Shown here: positions 21,153-32,900 of the stretch, in pieces
Position numbering within the stretch: position 1 is the stretch's first letter
Layout: each line of letters opens with the position of its first letter
From: Epiperipatus broadwayi
Taxonomy: Eukaryota > Onychophora > Udeonychophora > Euonychophora > Peripatidae
Direction of reading: 5' to 3'
NCBI GenBank assembly: GCA_028023455.1
Contig: JAQFVV010000055.1
Location: 5,796,030 to 5,860,029, forward strand
Length of the DNA: 64,000 nucleotides
Notes under the pieces: model-generated
Databases searched by the model: none
The model's input: the letters and a program-made list of their open reading frames with translations, nothing else
What the model was told of the DNA's origin: nothing
Position numbers and translations under genes: made by a program

Positions 21153-22296
21153 TAAACAATTTCACTCACTGACCATGCTTTTGGCCACTGAGATCAGACT
21201 CATAGTTTGCGGAAGTGAGATGTAGCATATAAATAAAGTCAAAATTATGTAAATGGAAAATGTAGCACAATGCTGATTTCTTTTTTATTAATCACATGAG
21301 GGCCACCCTAACTTTGCACCCATGATTATTGCATTCTGAGCATGCAACGTCCACACCCATACATCAGGCCCCACAAATTGTATATATTAAGGTAATGCTC
21401 AATAAGAATAAACGTCTTTATTCCCTGATCATCAATCATCGGTGAGGTAGCCAGAATACTCCTTGTTCCTAAACGTTCCTCTTGCGTGATGTTGATATCT
21501 TCTTCCACAAATTATTTCACTATCGATTGAAATTTTATTTTAAATTATATAGATGAAGTACACATATACTTTAGGCATTTCAGTAGGAATAAATAATTAC
21601 ATTATTTTTAGTTAAAACAATAGCATTTTATCCTATGGCAAGTGGTCTTTACTCATGACACATTTTCTATGCTTATTATCTTCTTAAAATAATTTAGTCT
21701 AAATATATAAATGTTTTTTGACAAAATTTATCTGCTTTAGAATTCCAATTTAGAATGATCTTATTATGAATTTCTCTAAGTTATCAAAATATATATATAA
21801 TTACGTTTTGATATTACAATTAATGATACTAAAGAGTAATTTATTTACTCTTTATTGAGTGAGATTAGTTTTTTTTAATAAAATTTTTATCAAGAAGAGA
21901 ATTTGTTGCTGCTTGTAGCCCTGTATGTTATGGGGGATACTGGGAAAATATTTCTACCAGAATCACACAACATAGATATCTGTATAACCATGTTAAGAAT
22001 GGCTCTGACTGCATGGCTTTATTTCTGGAGCATGAGCTGGAATATGGCCACATCTTTTATTCTATGGGCATGGATGTTGTATGATCATGAGCAGAAAGTT
22101 AAGGAAGCATGGTTTGTTTTCAGTGGTACTCACATGATTAATAAAAAAGAAACCAGTATTTTGCTGTCTAAAAAATCAAAAATTTAAATTTGTCTTTTAC
22201 ATAATTTTGACTTTATTTATATGCTACATCTCTCTTCTGCAAACTATAAGTCTGATCTCGGTGGTTGAAAACATACTCATAGAGTGAAATTGTTTA
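21153..22296. mobile_element. Element with about 107-base inverted arms
   Basis: Arms 21153-21259 and 22190-22296 are inverted copies; both contain the string for GCATATAAATAAAGTCAAAA and the GAGATCAGACT block. A further inverted match follows inside (TTATTAATCACATGAG against CACATGATTAATAA). The interior open frame at 21903-22187 encodes a 94-residue hydrophobic, Trp-rich peptide with no transposase motif. A small hairpin (AATAGTGAAAC / GTTTCACTATT) lies just outside the left arm at about 21110-21155. Confidence 0.7.
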
Positions 22297-22485
22297 AGAG
22301 AAATTTAGTTTTTTTGTTCTAACTGTTCAAAACATATATACAAATTACAAATAATCACATTGTAATTTGGCCTGCTCTGTTCCTTTGTAGCTTCAAAGAA
22401 GAATTAAAGGGATTCTTTTTAGTCATCAGCAAACTTCTTTCTGCAGATATATATTGAATGAAAGATTTTCATGGATTGTTAGAGT

Positions 22486-23052
22486 AATGAATAGAAATGA
22501 GATTATATCTGTGTAAACAGAGATAACTTTTAGCTTTTGGATGTTGCCAAGAAACTATCAATTACTATTAATTGTCAATACTTAAGACTAAATAAACACA
22601 TGGTCAGTGAGAAAGCTTGTTTAGCCTCGGGAATTACCAATTAGTAGTAATTAATAGTGTTCTAGTTTTGTTTTTATATTGGAATATTTCAAATCACCTA
22701 AATTGCTTAGAGCGTTACCTTAAAATTCAATACTCAAGACTCTAAGGATCCAGGTTTGAATCCCATGCTAGTCTGTCACTCGTCGACCAGCAACACTTGA
22801 AGAAGAGGGGAGAATAATACCTCTCGAAACATTGTGCATATACTAACTTGTTTGATGTGCTATTACTAACAGTTGAATGTATTTGGAATATTTAAATAAA
22901 AATTAAATTTTTCTAGACATTCAATACCCATATTAGATTATGGAAATAGTCCAATATAAAAATATAAGTACTAATCGATAGTTTCTTGGCAACATCAAAA
23001 GCTAAAAGTTATCTCTGTTTACATGGATATAATCTCATTTCTGTTCTTTATT
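22486..23052. mobile_element. TIR element (about 77-base arms) with SINE-like insert
   Basis: Arms 22486-22562 and 22977-23052 pair over AGAGATAACTTTTAGCTTTTG and its complement, with further pairing over GAAATGAGATTATATC. Between them is a tRNA-like block and a short inverted pair (AATTACTATTAATTG / AATTAGTAGTAATTAAT). Confidence 0.7.
22695..22835 (+). repeat. tRNA-like SINE fragment with conserved 3' hairpin
   Basis: An A-box-like TTGCTTAGAGCGTTACC at about 22701 is followed by a B-box-like GATCCAGGTTTGAATCCC at about 22747. Downstream is a GAAGA-AGAGG ... CCTCT-CGAAAC hairpin at about 22799-22832. It lies inside the TIR element. Confidence 0.5.
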
Positions 23053-23302
23053 ATATAAATATGTATTTATCATTGTATATAAATGTTGTACTCATACATT
23101 TCACTTGCTTTTAACAATTTCCATCCATAAATCAAAGTCTAAGAATATTTAATATGTATTTACAAACACATAGAACAGAAACACATGTATCCATCTATAA
23201 ATATTATATACACTACACCGTATATCTACTTATGCTGTAGTTTATTATATTATTGTTATTAAAGTATTCACTATTTTAACTTATGTTATTTCCATTGATA
23301 CT

Positions 23303-23490
23303 GTTTTTATTTCCTATAATCTTTTTAAATCTAAAATAAATAGAGAGGTGGGAAGTCACTATCAAAGTAAAAATTAAAAATATGATTTTAAATGTGGTTT
23401 TTATTTCCTATAATCTTTTTAAATCTAAAATAAATAGAGAGGTGGGAAGTCACTATCAAAGTAAAAATTAAAAATAAGATTTTAAATGTG
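23303..23490. repeat. Recent tandem duplication, 94-base unit x 2
   Basis: Units 23303-23396 and 23397-23490 are almost identical, with about one small difference near their ends, each running from GTTTTTATTTCCTATAATC to GATTTTAAATGTG. The near identity means the duplication is young. Confidence 0.92.
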
Positions 23491-23554
23491 CGAGTATGTA
23501 GTACAAATAACAATTGATATCTTTTGTTTCCAGAAGCTGTTATGTTAAGCTTAA

Positions 23555-23880
23555 GTAATCACTGGATACCAAATGGTATAGTACTATAAAATCCCATCTC
23601 CTGCTGCATCGTTTTCTATTCAAAGCTGAAATTAGTGCACTTATGCATTTAGTCGATACCTTTTATTTCTTTATATTATTCAAGCCAATAATCTGAAATT
23701 TAAAAAACCTTAACATTTCAAACTCAGGCTGACTGACTTGCATAGATTTTTTTTTTTTTTAATAACTACAAGATGTATAAACATATTAAATCCATGTTTG
23801 AACTCTGGACTTCTCACTCATGAAGGCCCGAGCAAGAAGCTATTCAGTCTGGAGATTGGGATTTTGCAGCACTATACCCA
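23555..23880. repeat. Very diverged family A relative, inverted ends
   Basis: Left: CACTGGATACC ... ATAAAATCCCATCTCC on the plus strand. Right: CTCACTCATGAAGGCCCGAG ... CAGTCTGGAGATTGGGATTTT. The second resembles the family A core block but has lost the hammerhead residues. Assigned by layout only. Confidence 0.35.
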
Positions 23881-24006
23881 CTGGTGTTCAGTGATTGCTC
23901 AAATTTACAGCAGATGGCTCTACAATAGGGTGAAGATAACTGATACACGAGAAGCTATATAATGCTATTGTCAATATATCTTGTTGTAATTTTATTTTTA
24001 TTTTAG

Positions 24007-24114
24007 GCAATTTGGATAAGGTATCATGAAACTCATCACAGTAAAGAATCTCAGAATGAAAGCTCTTCATTTCAGTACATTAGGAATGTAAAGAAAAGAC
24101 GCAGGAAAAAATAA
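24007..24114 (+). CDS. Candidate terminal coding exon, unknown protein
   Basis: The frame follows a strong pyrimidine tract and acceptor (TTTTATTTTTATTTTAG). It reads AIWIRYHETHHSKES, QNESSSFQYIRNV, then the basic run KKRRRKK and a TAA stop (24112-24114); 35 codons, phase 0. The charged, basic C-terminus and clean acceptor look exon-like, but I do not recognise the protein and see no companion exon. An open frame of this size has a modest chance of occurring at random in AT-rich DNA. Confidence 0.3.
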   Translation, partial: AIWIRYHETHHSKESQNESSSFQYIRNVKKRRRKK

Positions 24115-24239
24115 TCATGTTTTTTTTTAAAGGAAGAAACGAATGGATAAATTTTAACACTAATTAATTTACATAAACGAATCAATGCAACCCTGCAACA
24201 TTTTAAAGGAAATATACACTGTGTGTGCCAGCATAAAAA

Positions 24240-24720
24240 TGACTGCTTCTCTCTCCAAGATAATTACAATGCTCCTCCGAATGAATGTGTGTGTTACATT
24301 GCAACATAGTTTAACTACTCACCGTAAACACTTTAAGGTGCTAGTTTATCAGGATCATGAATTATGGCCGTGTTTTGTAGATTTGTTGATCATCTTTAAG
24401 TGTTTTCCCTGCCTTTATAAAATCTTGCAAAACACTTGTAAATTTTTTGCAACTCACAGCATCATTGACACACAAAGTTTCGAATCATTTCAAATATTTC
24501 GGTAACAGCTTGGCCAATGTAAAACAAAATTTAATGTTAGCGCATTGTCGCGTCTTGGATCAAGGTACAAAACACACCGTCACATTTTATGTCGTAACTC
24601 TTGATCTGAACACACTAGTGCCGTAAAATTTTTGTGGTGAATAGCTAAACTATAACACATGCATTTATTTATTCGGATATGACATTGCAAGCCGCTCGGA
24701 GATAGAACTGTCTGGGGCAT
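24240..24720. repeat. Inverted repeat with about 130-base arms
   Basis: Left arm about 24240-24375 and right arm about 24565-24720 are diverged inverted copies. Peptides read from the two arms are also alike (LTTHRKHFKVLVYQDHELWP on plus, LAIHHKNFTALVCSDQELRH on minus), but this follows from the DNA similarity. Function unknown. Confidence 0.6.
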
Positions 24721-25495
24721 ACTGTGTATAAACTTAAAATACAGACAAAAAATAAAATCGACGCATTTTTTCAAATTTTAAATTTTGAGAAATTAAAATT
24801 GTGACTTTTTAAAAGATGTATTATAGAATCTTTAATTCATTTTAAATGGATAATTAACTGTTTTTTAAATTTTATTTATATTTTGAGTGTTTTAAAATTT
24901 ATGATTTGCTGTTACAATTACAGGGTTGCTTCTATTAAAATATATATATATTTATTTATTTTTTAGATGGAAAAAAAATGCAAAATTGTTATTAATATTT
25001 TTAAAGAATTTTTTTTTTTATCAATTAAAAAATTTTAATGAATAACTTTCTGTATAAACATGAAATATTCATGCTTAATTTGTGTAAAAAAAAAAAAAAA
25101 AATGAATTTTATTAATGAACTATTAAATATTAAAAGAATTTTAAAAATTTTATATCTTTTTGTTTTTACTGTCATTGAAAATATATGTTAACATGTTTAC
25201 AGTCTATACATATTCCAACATGCATTTATATTTGTGTGTACGCATTTGCTGAACATTCATAATATAAAAAGATATTGTACTGCAAAAGAACCAGTTTGTT
25301 CATTCTTCAGATGAACCTATATTTTCTTATTGGTTGGTAAATGTGTATCTATCATTTATTAGTTAGCCTATTAAAAGTCCAAAATTAATTTGGGTTGGTC
25401 AGTCGAGTGTTGGTACTTTGATTGTAAAGCATACACACAAAAAAATATAAATTATATTATGATGCATCTTCATTTTTAATAGAGGAGAGATTCAC
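24721..25495. other. Very AT-rich unassigned sequence
   Basis: Long A and T runs (for example about 25087-25102); nothing recognised. Confidence 0.35.
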
Positions 25496-25499
25496 TAAA

Positions 25500-25900
25500 C
25501 ATTACATGATCACCATTCTTTATGCTTTCACAAGCTGTTTAGACAGAGGCAAAACTCTCCATACTGTAGCACAACATCACTTAGTGCAAGCCAGAGTAAT
25601 CAATGGATGCAGGAAAATCATAAATTCCCTATCTAGTGCCTACTCGACCAATATTCCCAGACTAGTTTTTAGCTCATGGCTTTCATCAGTGAGGAGCCTT
25701 GGATCTGAGATCCTAAGGTCTAGGTGTAGTGCTCTCATATCCAAAGTTCCTCACTGATGAAAGCCACAGGCTATAAACCAATCTGGAGATATTGGATGAG
25801 TAGGCACTAGATAGGGATTTTATGCACAAGCCTTCCTGTATGCATTGATTACTCTGGCTTGCACTAAATGGTGCTACTTAATGGAGAGTTTTGTGTTTGA
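25500..25900. mobile_element. Family A foldback element, compact palindrome
   Basis: The arms meet almost directly at about 25707-25712 with no spacer. The left arm carries the antisense core (TTCATCAGTGAGGAG). The right arm has TTCCTCACTGATGAAAGCC, but its GAAAC reads TAAAC and the cleavage-side sequence is CAATC, so that core is broken. The outer ends are the usual CAAAACTCTCCATACTG type. Confidence 0.8.
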
Positions 25901-26620
25901 GGAGAGGTCGTATACTATATGGGTTCTGAGCCCATTGTTTGTCTTTCACATAGATTCGGAAGCTAAAGTGTTTTTGCATCTATCATCAGTTTAAATAAGA
26001 TTGTAGTATATCTTTTTGATGAAGTTACTTTGGTTTCAACATTTGTATTTTCATAGCACATAAGTGCATGTGTGTTATAATTAATAATTTTAACATAGTT
26101 TGAGAATATGAACAAATAACAAGATGTCAGTTCTAACCGCAATATGTCATTCTTTTACAGTCACCTTACTATATGAAAAAATTGACAAACTATTCTGCAG
26201 GAAGTTTTACATTTGAAGAATAATACTCAACAGCTGCTGTGTTGGACAGAACAAATGCATGACTGCACATCTTATGTTATTACATAAATATCGACCAATA
26301 TGATATTAGAGCAGAATATTTAATGCTGTTGTTGGATTTATAAACGGCCAATTCCAATATAGCTAAACATTAATGTAGACTTATTTTATTAATAAGTCTT
26401 ACATTGTAATATGTAATTAATAGATTTTCACACACATTGAAAGTGTGTGAACAATTGGAGAGTTGTCATTTCTGGTCGCAATGTGTCAAACATTCTTTTA
26501 TAATTGCCATACTATATTGCATTGTGATTGGACTTGACATCTTTCCAACTGCTTATATATTTTAAAAGTGTTAAAATCTAGTAATTACATATGCTTCTAT
26601 TTTCACTACTTTTATGCCAT
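25901..26620 (+). repeat. Mostly unassigned; short direct repeat pair
   Basis: Two diverged direct copies of about 65 bases, at roughly 26122-26190 and 26460-26525, share a GTCGCAATGTGTCA-like core and ATTCTTTTA. Otherwise nothing was recognised. Confidence 0.4.
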
Positions 26621-26624
26621 CTAG

Positions 26625-26970
26625 TGTAAGCTTTGTTAATCGATAGATCCCAGATTATACTATTAATAAATCCTTATTTACTATCCTATCTAAATATACC
26701 CAGACTGTTTTCTAGCTTTTGACTTTCTTCAGTGAAGGGCTTTTTTGGATATTTCGAACAATACACTCAAACCTTTTTGGTTCTAAAGCACTTTTTTCTA
26801 TCTGCCCAGCCCAAATTGAAATACTTTTTATTTTTTTCAATTCAAGCTTATTTGCACTATCCAAAAAACTCACTGAAAAAACCGCAAGTTAAATAAGACA
26901 GCCCTGGATATGAATTTATTAAACACTAGCATCTATTGATTGTTAAAGCTTATGCTAGGTGGCATGAAAG
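26625..26970. repeat. Family A2 foldback remnant
   Basis: The left part has an antisense core relic (CCCAGACTGTTTTCTAGCTTT). The right part has the outer-end block (ACTAGCATCTATTGATTG ... GCTAGGTGGCA) in the opposite orientation. The core is decayed. Confidence 0.5.
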
Positions 26971-27575
26971 TAATGAGAATAGAATTTGCTTTACTGAAAA
27001 GTAATGTTTAAGCTAAGGTCATGTGATGTCTTGTTGATTATATTATATAATAATTTTCTATCAATTCTGGCTAAAGAATAAAGATAAGTGTCTAAGATTA
27101 TTAAAAAAGCTAAAGTCACACATAATATATAAATTGAACTGGTTTCAGATCTATATAACTATGAGAGCATTGCTGTTATTTTAATATCGTGGCAATCAAT
27201 ATTTGTATTTGTTATTGTTGTATTTGGTGGATATTCGGTGTTGCTCCAAAGCATCTCCAGCTTCAGATGACTGCCTAACCTTACCAATCCTTAAATACCT
27301 TTTCTATCTTATAAGTTATCCATAGTTCTAGAACAATCTAGAGCACTTTAAACTCCAGTACATTAGGTGTTTTATAATGATGTATAAACAAATAATATGT
27401 TATCTAATTAAATTGAGAATTAAATAAAGAATAGATATGACTACTACTTTTAATTTTAAAATGCTAATTTAATGAATTAAAAAATTATAAAAATAATAAA
27501 GAAATTCAAAGCATATGTAATTTACGTTTTCTCAAACCAGTACATTATATATGGTAGATATATTTATAAATATAT
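26971..27575. other. Unassigned AT-rich sequence
   Basis: A short stretch near 27133-27165 resembles the family A spacer (TTTCAGATCTATATAACTATGAG). Nothing else recognised. Confidence 0.3.
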
Positions 27576-27579
27576 AATG

Positions 27580-27900
27580 TAACAGTCAGAATCATCTATC
27601 TCGCTAATACACTGTAGAATTCAAACCCCAGACACGAAACTGAACATTCTAGGAGGAGTTGCCTTCTAGATATACTAAGTTCGAATCTAAAGTCCAAATT
27701 TCACAGCGCCATCCACGTGGCAACGCATCCGACACCACTACTAGTATAACCTTTGACCAGTGCCTGGTGGTCAGGGAGAAACAAAAGACTCTATACTTAA
27801 AGAAGCTTGGGTGGCTAATTAACGTCTATGAATTTACAAAAGAAATGCAGAAAATATATATATCTATAGACCGAGACAGTGATAGGAATCAAATAAAATA
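27580..27900 (+). repeat. SINE-like, GC-richer block
   Basis: A locally GC-rich block contains B-box-like strings (AGTTCGAATCTAAAG near 27678 and GGTTTGAATTC on the minus strand near 27620). The 80-codon open frame here shows no protein family features. Probably an old tRNA-derived repeat. Confidence 0.3.
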
Positions 27901-29190
27901 AGAGATCAAATTTAGTTTTAAATAATTTCACAAAATTTATTTATATAAATTATAGATATAACACCACTGTCTGCTTATATGAGACAGGGACACGTATTAA
28001 ATAATTGTGGGCATTATATTTCAATAAATGACGAACGGTTTTAAAGCAAAGTGATATATTCTATTCCTCGGTTAATAGCATTACGATAATGTGCTTGATG
28101 AAATAGGAACATGTGCGAGGTGCTTTGAGCAATTATACAAGTTTCTAAAATATTTATTGATTTCGAGAATAGCACGGACAAAAGCTTAATAAGCAACAAA
28201 GTGGGAATGTGATCAAAGCATTTATTCGATAATAATAATAAAGTTACATTGGGAGGTTAGTATTGCTGATAATGAATTTATTAAAGTTGGAGGGTGTGAC
28301 ACGTTTAAGTCACGGATGCTCTGTAAAATAATTATAAAATAAAACTATCGAATATCCGGAATGATTACGGAGGGCATCTCGCCGCTAACCCGTAGGAAAG
28401 TATTTTGATGACCAGCCAAAACTTAGCGACTGGGTGACGATTGCATTTAATTCCCAGGTGTGTCACTTGGGGACACACTACCTGGAAATTGCAAAGAGAA
28501 CAGACTTTGGCCGTGTAAAGAATCCTTGGAAAAGTAAAACAAAGCGGTCTCAACAACCAATTCACTTACCAGCAATACGAGACTAGTGTATATAAAACAT
28601 ACTGAATGGGTTTTACTTGGATTAAGAGAAATGCCCAATCAAATTCCCAGAAATTCATTTAAAAGGGTCCGCACATTCTCGACGTCAATCATGAACTTTG
28701 TAATTAAAGTAGAACACGGTAATTAAAATAGGAAAATGCATGCTTGCAGGTTTGAAAAGTAAGTATAGATTTATATACGCAATCATGCATTAGGGGACAC
28801 ATTTAATCATTGACCTTGCACATACTCCCATATTAGATTAAAATCAATAACATGTAGATTTTAAACTATGTGATTATATTATATATTAAAGAAAAGAATC
28901 GCCCTCGAACGAGTGATTTGCAAGATAATAAAATTGGAAAATTATTTAGAAATTTAAAATATGCCTTCATAGCGACGTCTTATTTTCATCAGAGGGAATA
29001 ATTCACTCGGTCAAAGACGATTCTGACACATTATCATAATAAAATAACAGAAAGCTTAATAAATAGAAAATATTAACCCAAGGATAGAGAGCAAAATGTT
29101 GAGTATATTTAAACATGTTAAAGAAATACATAATGAAGTTATGTGAAATATAAGAAAAACAATTTTAAATAGCTATAGCATGTTAGTTAT
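27901..29190. other. Unassigned, includes CpG-containing patch
   Basis: About 28340-28700 is less AT-rich with several CpG dinucleotides (TCTCGCCGCTAACCCG) and a small hairpin (CCAGGTGTGTC ... GACACACTACCTGG, about 28455-28485). No coding frame is convincing. It could be part of an unrecognised element or a regulatory patch. Confidence 0.3.
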
Positions 29191-30340
29191 CACAAGAGCT
29201 CTTGGGTTAATTTAGGGTTACCTCTGGAGAAGCATTTTAGGTAGATTGATGGTCGGCAGGTTTTTATATAATTTAACAGCAAAATCTGGAAATGTTCATA
29301 TTTTTGACAGCAGCAGCAGTTCCGGGGTTCCCTGTGTGATAACTTCCGATGGTCTACGGCAGCATATGACCATTTCGGAGAGAAATAGCCTTCTTGCACT
29401 CTACTCCGTCATGTCAAGATTTACAAATTACTGCAATAATTTTGGTTAGAAACATTAGACCTCAGAATGATTTCTCTTAGAAACATTAGAAGAAAAAAAC
29501 TGGAGAACAAAAGAAAAACCTTCTTTTTATAGTAGACGTTAACAATAGAACTGTCCTGGAGCATTACAAAAATATATCGGACTTATCAGCTGTAATTAAA
29601 TCCATCCGAATGTCTAAAGGAATTCAACATCAATTAATTTCTTTTGTTAATTTCCCTGTCGACATTCGGATTACAAACTAGATTTAATTAAAAATTACTT
29701 TTACTAATTAAAGAAAACCTTAAGTGGACATCTGCTGTCTTTAGATAAAACTTATATAATATTAACTAATTAAACTATTGTCCCTCATTTATTTTAAAGA
29801 AATATTTGGAATGACTTTTATATATAATACGAGCATTGTACTCATGGTTTAAAATTAGGTGGGATTTTCAGTATATAAGCGTATTGCAGACACACTACGA
29901 TAGATTGGGGTTCAAACTAAGGTATGAGGGTAGGAAATAGGTAAGAAAAGGTGAAACGAAGATCTGCAAAGCAGACCTTACTGTTTCAATAAATCATCCC
30001 CTTACAGTATGTATTCTTGGTAAGTTTAATACTACAGTTAGTCTCCCTTTAACCTCTTCAAATATATATACATATTGTACAAAATCTTTTGTTAATTATA
30101 TATACATTTGATGAAATATAAAAGACCTAGAAAAAAACCACATGTGAGATGAATGAATGAAATAAGGAAGTGGACTGGGAGGATGTGGATAAGAAAGAAT
30201 AGAGATCAGAGAAAATGGATTGAACTTGGCAAGATCTTCCTCTTACAGTGGATCGATAATGTTTGAAAATGATGATGATGATGAAATATACTTTTAAAAT
30301 AAAAGTATATTGCATAATATCTCATAATAAAATATATAAA
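29191..30340. other. Unassigned; short GC-richer patch and inverted repeat
   Basis: 29280-29420 is GC-richer with a CAG run (GACAGCAGCAGCAGTTCC) and open frames on both strands, neither recognisable. At about 29590-29690 AATCCATCCGAATGTC pairs loosely with GACATTCGGATTACAAACT, a possible small MITE. Confidence 0.35.
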
Positions 30341-30343
30341 AAT

Positions 30344-30692
30344 ATTTTATAATAGATAAATAATCATAACTTTTAAATCTTTGTAATTGCAAAGTGGAAG
30401 TAACTATCTCTCAGTGAGTTGTGTAGCATCAAAGACCAATGAAACGATAAAATAATACTGTACGATCTTTGGGTTTAGTTGTTATATAAGCTTAGTTTTT
30501 GATATGGTTTTTAAATTACACAGTGAATTTTGTATAATTTAAAGACCAAGTCGAAAACTAAGCTTAGAGCATAAAGATAAAATGAGGTATCATTCTATCT
30601 TTTCAATGGTTTTTGTCGTTGCATAACTGTACAGGTAGTTACTTCTATTTTGCAATTACAAATGTTTATAAATTATGATTATTTATTTATCT
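30344..30692. mobile_element. Large near-perfect palindrome (hairpin MITE)
   Basis: The two halves, meeting near 30525-30535, are inverted copies over about 165 bases each: AAACTAAGCTTA pairs with TAAGCTTAGTTTT, TTTGTAATTGCAAA pairs with TTTGCAATTACAAA, and both ends read AGATAAATAATCATAA. No ORF. Confidence 0.82.
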
Positions 30693-30699
30693 TTTCAAC

Positions 30700-30800
30700 A
30701 TGTGTGTGATCAGGTGGGACAGTGATATAAGATGGCACTGAGAGTTGTAGGTCGTGTGAAAGTCTGAGTTCAAATCCCGCATATATTACACATATAAAAG
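30700..30800 (+). repeat. tRNA-like module shared with family B
   Basis: ATATAAGATGG ... GTGTGAAAGTCTGAG, then TTCAAATCCCGC, matches the 3' tRNA-like part of family B (4753-4820 minus, 58570-58615 plus), but without the hammerhead part. It may be a founder SINE or a truncated copy. Confidence 0.55.
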
Positions 30801-30939
30801 CAAGTGTTAGCCTGTACAATGTATTCATTACAATTATTAAGACTAATATTTCACTTAATATTCAAAGATTCATTCTTCATCATTTGCATATATTAATGAT
30901 GTTTTCATAACATTTAGACTACATAAATTAAAGTAATAG

Positions 30940-31110
30940 ACAAAATTCACTGTATAATTTTAAAATGAAGTCAAAAACCAAGCTTATATAACAACAGAGC
31001 CCAAAGATGTAATGATATCATTCTATCTTGTCATTGGTTTTTGACACTTCATAACTTATTGGAAGATAGTTACTTTTGATTTGCAATGAAAAAATATGTA
31101 AATGAATATG
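30940..31110 (+). repeat. Half-copy of the 30.35 kb palindrome
   Basis: Repeats the right half of the 30344-30692 palindrome (TTCACTGTATAATTTTAAA, AAGCTTATATAAC, TCATTCTATCTTGTCATTGG, GTTACTTTTGATTTGCAAT) with scattered changes. The paired half is missing, consistent with deletion or recombination. Confidence 0.65.
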
Positions 31111-31529
31111 CAAATTTTCTAAAATCTTCAAAATAGAAAGAGTAATTACAAAAAATTAAAAAAATAATATGTTATTAATTAAATGCTAGCATCTTAAAAT
31201 ATTTGAATTAATTAGTATGCAATGGAAATTATGATCTTGCCAAATTTTAATGGAACCATTCTGGTATTACCTCTTGCATTTTCACCTTAGTTTAATTTTA
31301 TTCTACCACACATAGTTTAATCTTACTTAATACTCACTATACTCAAAATATCTCCATTAATATTCTGGATAAAAAGATTCTCAAATCTTGGACTTGGCAA
31401 AGCACTTCTTTTATATTAGTAGTTTTGCTGAATTTCTATTATTTTAAAGTTTAGTTTTCTTCACAACATTTCCATTGGCTGATCATCATTTTTCTCAACT
31501 CTTTGATTGGTAAATTCAGCAACTATAGT

Positions 31530-32106
31530 AGACTGCTTATAAGATGCTTAAAACAGGCAAAACTCTCCATACAGTATTGCCACTCAGTGTAATCCAGAGT
31601 AATCAATGAATGCCAGAATGCTTGTGCATAAAATCCTCATCTAGTGCCTACTCATCCAATATCCCCAGACTAGTTTCTGGCTTGTGGCCTTCGTCAGTGA
31701 GGAGCTTTGGACCTGAGAGCAATGTACCTAGATCTTAGGATCTAATGCAACTCTCCAGCAGCCACCTTTTATTTCTACTTAACTACAAAACTATGAGTCT
31801 TAAATTGAAAACACAATAATATTTTCAATCCAAGCTCATTAGCTTATATAGACATATAGGTCTGAACTGAGTTCAGTACCTATACATTTTGGTGTACATC
31901 ATTCTTTAATAACCATAGACACCACTACCCTATTAGGCAGGATTGGTTTTAAGCCAATAAACATCACATGATCACCATTTCTTATGCTTGCTTATAACTG
32001 TTATTAAATCAGGCAAAACTCTCCATACAATATTGCCATTCAGTACAAGTCTCACTGACGAAGGCCACAAGCCAGAAATTAGTCTTGGGATATTGGATGA
32101 ATAGGC
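31530..32106. mobile_element. Family A foldback element, right arm truncated
   Basis: The left arm (31553-31800) carries a well preserved antisense hammerhead-like core. It is followed by the family spacer (31800-31950), a fresh terminus (CACATGATCACCATTTC near 31968) and a second piece. A sense core begins at about 32046 (CTCACTGACGAAGGCC, GAAATTAGTC) and is cut at about 32106 by the LINE fragment. Confidence 0.75.
31654..31712 (-). ncRNA. Hammerhead-like motif, family A
   Basis: Minus strand: TCCAAAG, CTCCTCA, CTGACGA, GGC-CACAA-GCC, GAAAC-TA-GTC, TGGGGATATTGGA. All core residues are kept and stem I pairs as in the other 59-base copies; stem II keeps three G-C pairs with an A.A at its base. 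Confidence 0.58.
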
Positions 32107-32700
32107 ATTCAGCATGTGGTGCAATGCTCTATGGCTTCTCCTTTATCGAAATCAGAAATCTCTCAGCCACTATGCCCAGAGAAACCTGATAGTCACCTTC
32201 CCTTCTCTTTCTATTCCCCACCCTAAGTTTTTCACATTTTTTTATCTACCTGCTCCATCCCATTTTCACAACATCATCTTGTCCACTCTATAATCTTTAT
32301 ATCTAAATTCCCTTTATATTTTTCCAAACCCTGCATAAAAACTAAAACCCCACTTGCTGTATAATCACTTTGTTTATATTTATTATCTCACAACTTCATT
32401 ATGTGTTCTCTTTCTGCTTGTAAGCATTTACATTCAATTAGCAGATGTCTAATCTTTTTCATGCTTTCTTTACATAACTTGTGGACTAAATCATCCACAT
32501 TTCTCCATTTATATCTGCATTCCTTTATTGTTAACGATCCTGTTTGAGCCCTAAACAGTAAACTATTTTCCTTTGCTATTATCACAAATTAACTCATACC
32601 CAATATTCTGTTTGCTTCTATATATATTTAAACTCTTTTTACTCTCCATACTTCTCCAACTTTATATCTTTTTTATTAATGCATCTATTGTTCTATATCA
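32107..32700 (-). pseudogene. LINE 3' end, antisense copy
   Basis: The minus strand encodes HKLCKESMKKIRHLLIECKC, LQAEREHIMKL, kin to the fragments at 6478 and 6849. The first Cys of the finger reads His in this copy. Downstream in sense order is the same 3' UTR (complement of CTATGCCCAGAGAAACCTG near 32192). The frame stops within the tail. It is embedded among family A pieces. Confidence 0.7.
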
Positions 32701-32900
32701 AAATTCTCCATATAGTAGTGCCACCTAGTGCAAACCCTTGTGATCAGTGGATGCAAGAAAGTTTGTGCATAAAATCCCTATTTAGTGCCTGCTCATTTAA
32801 TATCCCCAGACTAGTTTCTAAATAGGAATTTAATGCATCAATCTTTTTGCATCCATTGATTATAAAGGCTTGTACTTGTTGGCATTACTGTATGGACAGT
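32698..32900. repeat. Truncated family A hairpin
   Basis: The left arm runs from AAAATTCTCCATATAG to CCCAGACTAGTTTCTA (32820), where it switches directly into the opposite-strand outer-end block (AATAGGAATTTAATGCA ... TGTATGGACAGTTT). The hammerhead core is deleted at the centre, leaving a core-less hairpin. Confidence 0.7.

Noticed and set aside
21903-22187. 94-residue membrane protein gene
   Set aside because: It lies between inverted arms of a repeat, is Trp-rich without recognised motif, and has no supporting splice or promoter signal.
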